Of a stretch of 64,000 nt of DNA, positions 37,501 to 49,500 are shown piece by piece (the stretch's first letter is position 1; each line of letters starts with the position of its first letter). The notes below the pieces were generated by a model. That model was not told the DNA's origin and searched no databases. It worked only from the letters and a program-made list of their open reading frames with translations. A program made the position numbers and the translations under genes. Origin of the DNA: Cristatella mucedo (Eukaryota; Bryozoa; Phylactolaemata; Cristatellidae); the NCBI GenBank assembly GCA_009760855.2, contig WPIO01000001.1, positions 1,483,501-1,547,500 on the forward strand, read 5' to 3'.

Positions 37501-40500
37501 AAGTGACACCCATGCAAGGCTAGACACTATTTTGGAACTTGTGCACTTTTAACAGCTCATTGGCTGTTAGCTGGTAGTATTAGAGCTTCAGTTGGCTGTT
37601 CCCTTGATGTATATGGTGTATGTTATAGAGATAAGCTTCAGACAGTCCGTGGTTGACAATTAACATAAGGATTAACGTTAGGAACTCATTATGACGTTCA
37701 GGTGCCTAAGCTAGCACACTAGTGTCAAAGCTTTCGAAATGGGTTACCAAATGCCGGAAGGTCATTTTGCAATTTCATTAATAACTCTCTGATGTTATGT
37801 TTTAGGATACATCAGGTCAACTCCTTTGGCCGAAACATTGCTGTTAACGTGTGGTGGGATTTCCACAAGAATGGGGAGATTAATCTGTCCAACTGTAACA
37901 GTGAGTTTGATGCTAATCTGACACTTTACGATGTCGAATTCATTGGCTTCAGCAATCTGGAGACCTCTGAAGCAAGTATAAGGTACTTGTGTATTGGATG
38001 CCGGTTTGCGATGAAAGTTTCTAGATGCTTGAATTGCTTAGTGGAAATGGGAACCAACCACGTAGGAATGCTATTCATCAGTGTATAGATCATGCGGCAG
38101 TAATAGATTGAAAATGCATCCAGCTAATATTGGACCCGACGACAACTTTCTGTCAAATGCATGACTGCTAGACCTGGTACCGGCACCTGACGACTTTTTT
38201 GTTCACATTTGCATTGCTCGAGTTCTCAGAATTGAGTTATACGGTCCTGATGGGGCTGGTAATAATTCTTTTGTAGAAGTTAAGACATCAATCTATAATA
38301 AAATCAAATACAGTCAAAATAGACATGCCTGCACTGTCTGCCCACCACTCGACCTTTCTGCAGCAGCTGGAAGGAGCACTTTCCACGAGGTTTATCTAGT
38401 AATCTGTAACTTGCCCAATGCAGCAATAACTAACCACCAGAGGTACAGCCAGAAGTTGATCTAGCAGGAGCCAAACCCTCACCGTTTCTGCTGTTTAAAA
38501 CAATGGCTCGATGTCGACCCGATTGTGGGAGACTTGGCCCATCTCTGCTCCCTTGCCCATTTTAAGTTATGCAAGCAGGGCACAGGGCCATTTCCGTTAA
38601 AAGCTGCATTAATAATAAAAACATCCTTGGTTAATGAGAGTCTGAAATATATTAGTGAACTGAAAAAGAGCACGCTGGTTTCCTATTTGAGCATCGCAAT
38701 TAAGTATTTCAGAATATTAGTAGCTTTATTCACAATCATGTCACCATATCGTCAATTTTTTGCTAACTTAAATATTATAAAATAGTTGCATGCTGTATGT
38801 AAGGATTCTTATAAGGTTTTCTTGACTGTTCTGTCACAGTTAGAAAGTCTTTGCATACACATATTCTGCTCTTCTCGGTCTTGGTGTGTGTTGCAATTTT
38901 ATTTTACAAAGCTACTGATGTATGGTCCATCAAATGCTATAAGAGAGTCAAAATAATTCAATACACTGTGTTGATGCCCTCTAAGCTCAATTTGGGAATT
39001 TCTTCCAGAAAAAAGGCAAAATACTTGTATCTGCTGCCAAAACTATCGTTCGAAAACTGCAACTGTTTCTGTAACAACGTGAAACCCTAAACTAGTTAAT
39101 TGTGCATGTTGTTCCACACCCAGTTGTTCAACCGAGGAGGCACCATGCACAATCTGGTGCATTTACTGCTTACTCTTATTAATCTTACCCAGTGTCAGTA
39201 TTTTTGGCCATGAATTTGTAAAACTCAGCAAAGTTTCAGATTTGTGTTCATTCTCATGATACTTCGATTTTTCGTGCCGGCACTGTATGTATTTGTGTAT
39301 ATATACACTCACCCGCAAAAGTATACACGGGGTGCATTAGACACTATTTACTTTGTAACTATTCACTCTCGGAGGTCCCCCACCGGCGTGGGCCGGCTTT
39401 TACATAAACCTGATTGTTTGCATAAAACACGGACCCAATGTCGACGGCCGTGTCGATGATAACTGTAAGAAACAAGAACACCCATGTGGCATGGAAGGGC
39501 GTTTTACCTTTACAAATTGTTGAACTTGAGTTTGACTTGTGGTTCGTTTTATCGTTTTTGCAACCCAAGCGGCCTATGATTTTTCTGCGCATTCACTTTC
39601 GCCTAGCAGGGGAGTTATTTTTGCACTTCCTAGCCAAACCACTTATGTGGAGCTGCACCTACGGCGCTAATCTGCAATAGGACAGACAAAGGAGCTAAAT
39701 AGTGAAATCGAAGGCCCAATCGTTGCCCATCACAAGATGGGTCTTAGCAACGTGAAGGTGGCATGGAAGCTTGGTTTAAGTCTGTGGGATCGGCCCGGTA
39801 TAGTTAAAGCATTGTTAGGGTGTGGTGTCATGGAATGGGCATCTTACCATGCTCTAGCTGCTCACGTTCGACGGCAAAAACAAGATAGATGATCGTCTTA
39901 AAAAATATATATATAATTCATTTATATAGCGCCCTAAGAGAACTTAATCTCTATTCAGGCGCTTCACATATGCCTCGGGGGGGGGGGCTCGAGCCCACGA
40001 CCTCAGTCACACCTTGGTCGGGGTGAGCACTTTAACTGCTAATGTAATGTAATGTATCTCCATGAGTAACTCCACAAAGTCAAAAAGACCATGTGGGTGT
40101 TACGCAGGAGAGTTTTGCATAGCGCAATCACAGCCTAAGCGGCTTTCGGTACCCATTCGGTAGCCAACAGACTTCGTCTCACGCAACAAAGAGAAAGTGG
40201 GAAGCATAGCAGAGTTAGGAGAGCAGTTGAGGTAGTGAGTAGCATAGAAGTAGCAGTTCAGGACCACTGAAAAAGATGTGCCATAGTCGGCAGTTGGAGA
40301 GTAGATGTCGTTGCGTATGCTAGACCAAACCAGCTCGGCAATCTTCTAAAACTGGCTGTACTGGATCGAAGGAAAGAACCGCTTCGAGCTCTGTCCAATA
40401 CATTAGAAGAGGCTGCCAGCAAGGCTGTAAGTGTTGATACGGTTCGTAGGAGGCTTAGGAGCACGCATTTACGGAAGAGTTAGTAAATGCAAGCCATCAA

Positions 40501-43500
40501 TTAACGAAGGACACCGAAATGGCAGTCTGCAGTGGGCTCGAAAACACTGCCACTTTACAGCTGCCGGCTGGAGCAGTATTCTATGGACCGATGAAAGTAT
40601 ATTCACGGTCCACGGAGATGGCAAGCGGAAGAATTTCGTCAGTCGAAGAAAAGGCAAAGAGTACCACCCAGACTGCTTGCAGGCTACACTCAAGTAACGA
40701 GGTGGAAGTGAGCTTGTTTGGTCTTGTTTTTTGGCTTCCGGCATAGGAACTCGACACCGAATCAACAGGATTATATGCACGAACATGTTCATGGATATCG
40801 TCCGAAATGTTGGCATGCCCTGTGCTAGAGCTGTTGTGGGGGAGAGCTAGATTTGGCAAATGGATAATGATCCCAAGCCAGTGAAAGTGCAATGAAGCAA
40901 TTATTCGTGGATTCAGGTGTCCAAGTCCTTAATTGGTCAAGCCAATCTCTTGATCTCAACCCTATTAAGCATCTCTGGGACAGTTTAGAGCACACACTTA
41001 AGAGCTGAGAACAGCATCTTGTCTTCTCCCGAGCAGCTTTTTGGTTAGCTTAAGCATCTGTGGGACTGCATTACTCCGGATGTTTGCCGAAAGCTGACCT
41101 GAGTCAGCGCCTTGGTGAATACATGAAGTCATGAAGAACAGTTGTGGTCCGACCTCTTATTGATGTGAGTAGCCATTAGTGCATGTAAAATCTTTGTTTT
41201 GACAATAGAAAGTAATAAAACCCTGGGCGTGTTTTCAGTGCTGTTCGACAAAGAGCGAGTCAGTCAACTGACAGAACAGGGGCTAGGTGGTGGTACCTAG
41301 TCACCCTCATAAATACTTTTGTGTTTTGAGTGTGGTAGTACTACCTGACAAGACCCATAGGGATTCCCTGGAAGCCACTAAATATGTATCCGGGTGTAAT
41401 TCCACAAAGCTGTAAAGACTGTGGGTTTTAACTTACACGGGTGAGTTTCATATGGCGCACTCAAAGTCGAAGCTCCATCGAAAGTCTTTCGATACTCGTG
41501 TAGTAGCCAACAGACTTCTCAAGATCTCACTCAACAAAGAGAAAGTGAAAAGCATAGCTGAGTCAGAAGAGCAGTTGAGGGAAAATACAATCTAGCCCAC
41601 CAGAAGCTGCTGTCTTTTGGAGCGCACATTAAAAACGCTGGCTAATAGCAGCTTGATTTGTGAGCAGAACTCGTCCCAGATTCAATGGAATCACGTTTAA
41701 TCAGCATTCATGCACTAATTCCCAATGAAGGAACCGGTCTTAGCGATCAAAATGTTGCCGACATGCTGGGAGATGCTTGGTCTCGCTCCCACAGCAGATG
41801 TCAAATAGATATGGCCAATTTGAGATCAAACAAGCCTAGCATTGACCTTGGGGTGGTCTATGTTCCGAGCTGATTCCATTGTTTTGAGTAATGGTCTAGT
41901 GTCTGTTTAGGGCTCATGGTTGATATTTATGTAGTTTACTGGAGGAGCAGCCATAAGTTGGCCCTATTTTCAGTGCAAGCTTAGACTAGTGGCTGACCTT
42001 ATTCAAATTGATTTGTTTGATAAATAAATTAAGAAGGCCTTATCAATGGTGCCCCTTATTAGGCTTCAAAAAAAGTTCTCGACCCCAGAATTTTTTGGGA
42101 TGGGTTATCGTTTGTATCTAAGCACTTCTTTCAGTGCCTGTAAGTTGCTTCTCGTGTGAATTGACGGCATATTTATTTTTCTGTTATTTTTCTTCTATCT
42201 TGCTGTCTCTCTTCTCTCTGTCTTCGTCTCGATATTGGCCTGTATGTTGTGCGTGTACATTCCTCTCTCGTTAGTCTCCATCTCGCTGATTTGCCACACA
42301 CATGATGCTCTCTACAAAGGACCAGCGGCTAGTTTTAAATTTAGCTGTAGCCTCAGTGGTATTTCCTATCAAATTTGCTGGTATTCAGACGGTATGCACT
42401 GCAGGCATAGTGACGAGACAGTTGTTCACGTTGCTGTGTTTTTACACACTCCATGCATTCAGGGTATATTACTTGTACTGCTAAGTGTGCAAACGTAAGT
42501 TTTCGTCACAAGTTGCTCTTATCTAATGGCCTGGTAAAGTGTACTACGAACAGGTAGCCGTTTCGAGCCTGTCAGTGCAGCTTCCCAGCCAGATTTGACT
42601 GCTGTTCCATAATGAATTGGCATAGCATTCACTGGGCACGTCAAAGTCGCTGTGCGCAGTGTGAGATGAGGCTAATGTTGTGCATTGCACTTTATTACCT
42701 GCTGTATTGTTCTAGATGCCAGCACCACTGATGCACTTTGAATGCAGTCAGTGTTGATGGCTCGTGAAGTAAATCTCGTGTTGTGCACCCATCTGTACGT
42801 GGCTGCCTGCCTGTCACCAGGAAGCCGTCACTTGTGCATTTTAGAAGCCACTTTGAGGACATGATTCGCTCCAGCCATATTCCCATTGATATGGCTCGAC
42901 TCAAGAAAATAGGTCTGGGCGTAGGTATTCCAGTATACCTTTATGCAAACAGCTGGCATGATGTAATGCTGCAATCGCATTGGTGCATGCCGTTTTAGCT
43001 GCTTCATGTGTTAATGTAGCAATGCTAGCCACTTGCAGCCTAGTTCTGTAGGGGTGCACCAATTAATAGATGCCTCTGTTGGATTGATAAACCATGGAAC
43101 ACAGACCATTTGTGCACAGAGAACTAAATCTGGATGATCAATCACCCTGTGATCATTGCAGCACCCTGTAGGTGCTACAGGCATTTCCTGGTTTTTGGTT
43201 GGTCTTTGGTCTTCAATTAGGCACACTCACTTCATTTGACCAAATACTGTAATGGCAAGCTAGTCTTTTCTGGTCGTAGAAGGAAATTGCCTTTTGCAAT
43301 AGGTACCTGCTGGGTTATAGGGTTTAAAAAATAATTTAGTGGTTCGATTCTGAGATCGATTGCAAGTCCTTAAAGGTCCATATGCCATTTTATCTGGACA
43401 GTGTTTCTAGTGATTGTTATTTAGGCTGTAGGATGAGCTTATTTGTGTCGATTATTTTAGTGCCTTGTCTTCTTACTGTCTTGCAGCTGTTTTTCTTTAA

Positions 43501-46500
43501 CTTGGTAAATTTGTTATGCATTATTCGAGAACAAAGCTGGCAAAGTTGTCTGACATCGGGCTAATTTCGCTCAGTCAGAACAGCTACTTGCATGCGCTGT
43601 TTGAATGAGCTAGATAACAGGCATCAGTGATCACCTGCAATTCATTGGCAATTTTAAGGCTGTTAGTAAATCAGTAAAATTAAGCTACACAATGCAATGT
43701 GCTTGAGCAAGTGTTGTACTCTAAATCATAGAGCCTAATTGAGAAGTTGAAGAGTGAATGCCAAAGGCTGGCTTCCGGTTGTTGTCCATCGTGGCATTTT
43801 TAGTAATGTAGAGCTAAATCGTGTGACATATCTAGATTTAGATTTAACTGCCTTCTCTAAGTACTTGCTGTTTGTGCATATTTGTAGATCCACATTGATA
43901 ATAATTATTAGGCAAACTGTTTCAACAGCCTTATTTACATAGCAGCAGAAGAGCCTTAATGGCTATCGCCAGTCTTAATGGCTATCACCACCACTTACAG
44001 TGAGCTATAAATGATCGGTCGCTGCAGGACATGCACCCACGATCTGGGTCGTGAAATGCTAGAACTTACCTCTCGGCTTCCCCTCCATGTCCGTGTCTGT
44101 TCGTCTGTCTGTCTATGCCTCATTGCTGTGTGTACGTGTGTGTGTGTGTGTGCTCGCATGCATGCATGCATGCGTGCACTTGCCTGCGTGCATGTACCTT
44201 ACATTTTGACAATGTGCATGCTACCTCTAACCATATAATGCTTGTTGAAATTGTGTATGTTCCACTAACCGTACCCCATCGTGTATATGCAAAGTGCATG
44301 GAAAGAGATTAAGTTATCTGAGGGTGCTTTGCAAATGTATTATTATTAGTATTGTTATTATTACCTGTGTCTGTGCTTCTATCTGTCTCTGATCAGATTG
44401 TTGAGGTTTTTTCTGGTTGGGAAGCTTGGTTTACATATTAGCCACATCTGCAAAATTGGAATCTAGATGTATAATATCGTTCTTGCTGTCTGGCTTGCTG
44501 CTCTCTCATTGCTGGTCCCTCTCTGGAGGAGGGGTGAGGACTGAGAGCTCAGTGCAGTACTAGACGTTTTGATAAAGAATAGATGAAGGACTCTTAGCTT
44601 TGACTGAGTACTGTCAGCTTTAGGGGCTAAATTCGCAAGGATCAATGAGAAATCATGGAATCCATCCCTGCGACGACAACCTTCCCACTAGAATGCTGTT
44701 CCTCGGTTCCTGGCTGCGCCTCAATGTCTGCATTTAAACAGGTCACCAGTGACATAGTCCTAAAGCTCGTATCTCAATCAAAGAAGACAACAAGTCCACT
44801 GGACCCTATTCCCACTGTCCTGCTCCTACGTTGCATTGATCTGCTGCTGCCATGCATAACCAACATCATTAATATGTCATTAGCCTCAGGTCAGGTCCCA
44901 GCACCTTTCAAAAAAGCTGTAGTCAGGCCACTTCTCAAGAAAGCTACACTAGACCAAGAGAACTTAAGCAACTACCGCCCAGTCTCCCTTCTACCATTCC
45001 TATCAAAGACACTGGAACGGGTCGCGGCAGACCAGCTGAACTCGTATATCGAAACCTCACACCTTGCTAGTAAGTTCCAGTCTGGCTTTAGAGCTAATCA
45101 CTCCACAGAGTCAGCATTGCTTCGGGTATACAACGACCTACTTAGGAATGCAGACATGGGTAGAGTGTCTCTTCTTCTTTTGCTCGATCTTTCGGCAGCT
45201 TTTGATACCATCGATCACAAAGTACTTCTAGAGCACCTCTCATCTCGCCTGGGCATCACTGGCACTGCTCTGCAGTGGTTCAGGTCCTATCTCAGTGGGA
45301 GACTCCAGAGTGTTGATGTGAATGGACAAAGATCATCTGAAGTACCTCTAAAATATGGAGTACCTCAGGGCTCTGTGCTAGGTCCGGTCCTTTTCACCGT
45401 CTATACTCTCCCTCTCGCTGATGTGATTGCCAAGCACAATCTAGGCTTTCACTTCTATGCGGATGACACTCAGTTGTACCTTTGCTTTGATCCCTCCCAG
45501 CCTTCGAGCACCTCAAATTCTCTCAACTCACTTGCTGCATGCATTGATGACATCCGATCATGGATGGCAGCAAATTTTCTAAAACTAAACGATGATAAAA
45601 CTAACTTACTAGTTATGGGCAAACCTAGTGTTATTCAGAAATTGGAAAGGCTGACTTTCAAAATTGGCTCTGCCAGCATATCTCCAGTTGCATCAGCTCG
45701 AAATCTAGGTGTCATATTCCAAAGCGACCTCTCGTTAGACGACCACATCAGCTCCACAGTCAAATCAGCCTATTTTCAGCTTCATAACATTGCTAAAATT
45801 AGGGCTTGTTTAGATAAGGATACCACGTCCAAGTTGGTCCATGCATTCGTGACATCTCGTCTCGACTTCTGCAACTCACTGCTTACTGGCCTACCAGCAT
45901 GTGCGATCAGGCGATTGCAGCTGGTGCAAAACTCTGCAGCTAGGCTTGTCTGCCGTGAGCGTCGCAGTTGCCACATTACTCCACTTCTCGCCGACCTGCA
46001 CTGGTTACCAGTCAAGCAACGGATTGACTTCAAGGTTTTTGTCGCTCACTTTTAGGTCTCTTCATTCTATGGCTCCAGCCTATCTTTCAGAGATACTACC
46101 CCATCAGGCAAAGCATCGTACCACTCGCTTTTCGGAATCCAACAGTCTAGAAATACCTCGTACAAACCTTAAATCCTTTGGAGACCGTGCATTTAGCTCG
46201 TATGCTCCCACAGCCTGGAACTCCCTCCCGACCTGCATCAGAACATCCCCTGACCTGACCACATTTAAAAGAAACTTAAAAACATACCTATTTAGGACAG
46301 CATTTAGTGGGTCCTTGTGATTCGTCCTCGATGTGCTTATGCGTGCTGACACTGTTCATGCTGCCACTAACCACATTTGCATGCTGACCCAGTGCATGTA
46401 ACCCCTAACCATGTTATTCATTTTGTTTGTTTTTCAAGCATGATTTTACTTACTATTCTATTGCGTATCACTTTGCAGCAAATGTAAAGCGCCTAGAAAG

Positions 46501-49500
46501 AGATTAAGTTCTCTGAGGGCGCTTTATCAAGTGCAATATTATTATTATTATTATTATTATGCTGGGTAGCCGATCTTAAACAATTAGAATAATAATAATA
46601 AAACGTCTGTATAGCGCCTACAGAGAACCTATTTTCTTTCTATGCACTTTACCTATGCAGCAATGAAAGCATGATCGAATGGTTGGGGGCCACATGCTTA
46701 ATATTATCAAGTATAATATGGTTAGAGGTGGCATGCATATGGTCAGCATGCAGATGTGATTAGTGGCAGCATGTGCAGTGTCAGCATGCATAAGCACTCA
46801 AAGGATGTACCACACGGACCTACGAAGTACTGTGCTAAATTGGTGCATTTTTAGCTTCTATTTAAATGTCGTCAGGGGATGTCGTGACGTCAGCTGGGAG
46901 TGAGTTCCAGGCTTTGGGAGCATGCAAACTAAAAGTAAGGTCTTCAAATTATTTGAGGTTCGTATGAGGTGTAGCTGAACGATTAGATTAGGAAAAACGG
47001 GTGGTACGATGCCTTACGTGGTGGGGGAGTAGATCTTAAGGCGCCAAATGTTTTGCAGAGCGCATCTGTGAGCCTGCTAGTCGCATCAAGGCGTACACAC
47101 AGGCAGCAGTCCCAATGATTGATAGACTCAGTTATGTTAAAATACATTTAACAGTACTAGACAAATTTACAACAAGAAAGCTCATATTCAAATTAGTCTT
47201 ATATGCAAACAACATTTTCATGACGTCGGGGCAAAATCGAATGACTATTGGGTGGCTACATGCTATGCCTGACCCACTTCTCTTGTCGACAGAAACACGA
47301 GGTGATTGCGGATGCAGACTGGTGCCACCCTAAAGCCTTAATATCAATGCGGGGCACCTTGATAAGAAAGGAAACGCTTGCCGATCAGCTAGGCGCTCAA
47401 TCGCCATGAAGACAGGGTTCACGAATGACGACTCCGCCTAGCCTAGGTAAGGGAATGGCTAGGCCGCTGCTTAGCTTTTTGTCAGAGCACGGCCTCGGTG
47501 GAGAAGGATGTAGCACCCAGCAGCTATGACAGGTGTATGAATTATGTGCAAACTGGTGGGTTAGCAAGCTTTGCTCATGTGCACATTTCAACCAAGGCAT
47601 CTGGGAAGATTTGAAGGCTTCAAATCCTGCACCCACCAAATGTAAAGTGCTTAGAAAGAGATCGAGTTCTCTGAGGGCGCTTTATCGCGTGTATCATTAT
47701 TATTATTATTATTATTACCGAGCAGTTTCCCAATAGATGTACATGTGCAGTCAGAGCTTTCGAATAAGTGACGGTTTCTTAATTTTGTCTCCACCCAGGT
47801 GTACAGGCGAGACAGATAGGGTCTTGGTCTTGTGACATAAAAGTAATTAGGTAATTTGTTGATGCCACATGATACTCTTGATTGTGTGTGTTATCGTCTA
47901 GCAGCATGACAAATAAGCCACTATCTGTTCACCATTCGTCCGACGTTTTCTCCGAGTTTCTGTAGTTTTTATTTAAGCTCTTTTGTAACAGCTTCTGAAT
48001 TGTATGCCGGGATGCTCTTGATTGCCCGGTTCGTTGCATTCGTTCCTTATCTTAGACTGTTGGGCTCATGTGGGGACAAGCAAAATCTGAAGTGCTCAGC
48101 AGCGGCGCAGTGGCAGCAGGTCTGACCTGCAGCGAGCCTTCAGTGATGCTGAAGCTACCTGTGCTCCTCTGCCCATGCTGCCTGCCCAGCTCTGTGTATA
48201 CAAAGACATCGGCTAATAGGAAAGTTTTCCTGGCACAGCCATGACTTGGCTGCATGGCACTACTAATAGGGTATTCTGATCACCACGTTCTGCTGGGCTG
48301 TGTTCACTTGCTGTGTGGATTTCTCCCTGTCAGTCACCTGCCAGCTGAGCCGTTGCAGCGATTGTACTAACTGCGTTGCTGACTCCTCGATGCACTGCTG
48401 CAATGGTTTCACAGTGTCACTGTCATCCGTCGCGCACTTATCCTCTGCTGTCTGTAGATCCTTCGCCTGACACTGTCACTGGATCCCACAGTCCTAACTA
48501 GTGGTGGCTAATGATCTCTTGTGCAGTATCCTTCAGAATTGCAGCTTATGTGGTGTCGTCTCCACTATGGCCAAAACTGCCAATAGAAAACTTTTTATGT
48601 TTCTTACAAGTTCAGTACCGTGAAAGATACATTTAAACCATAAAAAATCATGCGAGTGCTCAGTTTTCTACGTGAGCACACTGACCATGTATAGTAGGCT
48701 TCCGAAGCTGCATTAATGGGCTTACTCGACGAATAAGGTCTCCGAAATATTTTTACTCCGAGGTAACAGTCGTGACTTATTTGCATGTGAGCTTCCTTTA
48801 TGCTGTGTATGCCCTGCCTGGTGCGTGGTTCGCCCTAACGTGCACCTTGCATAGTAATAATAATAATAATAATAATAGCACATTGTCCATGCACCAGTCT
48901 CTCGTTTACGTCTTGCCCAAAACCTATATGAGACTTGCTGTAACCGATAGTGTAACACTTGACCATCTTGTTTCTGCATGGACAGCAGCAAATCTTTTCA
49001 GAGCATTTTGTGGCCTGTAATGTAATACCGTCACTCGGTCACAAGAGAGACAGACTGCAGAGAGAGCTTCAAGTGACGTCACTGCCCTGTCATGTGATAG
49101 TGACAGTTATTTGATTGTTTCCTCTGCTGTTTTCAAAATAAGCAGTATTGTTGGAGCTGTTTCATGCTCGATTGTTAGCTGCTTAGTTTGTGCTGCTCCG
49201 AGAACGCTTCGAGAGCGCATTCTGCTCATTTTACTTAATACCCAGCTTCCTTCCCAGCTAGTATCATTTTGAAATATCTCTGGCATGACATTGCAGAGCA
49301 CTCTTTGATTAGCTGCCGTGCCTCTCTATCAGTTGATATTGTTGTACCCCACACCATGATTGGTCAACACGGTGTATCACAGTGTTGTTGACGGTCAGAT
49401 AGATAGTAAAGTACAGTTAAGGTCGGCTGAGCAGTCCCCTCATTTGTATAGGCAGAGGAGCCTTTACTGCTATCACCCAGCTCGAAGTGAGCAATAAAGG

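Larger units (their letters stand above)
39690..41150 (+). pseudogene. Tc1-like DDE transposase relic
   Basis: The best block is 40431-40697: QWARKH, then WSSILWTDESIF (first catalytic Asp), then VSRRKGKEYHPDC. In other frames follow LVWSCFLASGIGT, WQMDNDPKPVK (second Asp region; the usual form is QDNDPKH) and QSLDLNPIKHLWDSLE (third catalytic position region). At the 5' side, 39740-39775 reads HHKMGLSNVKVAWKLG, like the helix-turn-helix start. Several stops and frameshifts make it inactive. Confidence 0.8.
39305..41333 (+). mobile_element. Tc1/mariner-like transposon relic in intron 4
   Basis: Terminal inverted repeats: 39305-39328 begins acactcacccgcaaaagtat. The reverse complement of 41306-41333 begins acactcaaaacacaaaagta. 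Span is 2.03 kb; removing nested insertions at 39895-40336 leaves about 1.6 kb, the usual Tc1 length. Inside is a broken transposase (39690-41150). Confidence 0.8.

Noticed and set aside
44133-44180. Tandem short words (GT)n and (CATG)n as a possible CRISPR-like or regulatory array
   Set aside because: Simple-sequence repeats without spacers, and the genome is eukaryotic.
48896-49020. Possible extra exon of the JmjC/EF-hand gene (TLDHLVSAWTAANLF stretch)
   Set aside because: No donor/acceptor pair keeps the phase-0 requirement of exon 6. Part of it resembles the LINE A block encoding DDIRSWMAANF, so it is more likely LINE debris or chance.
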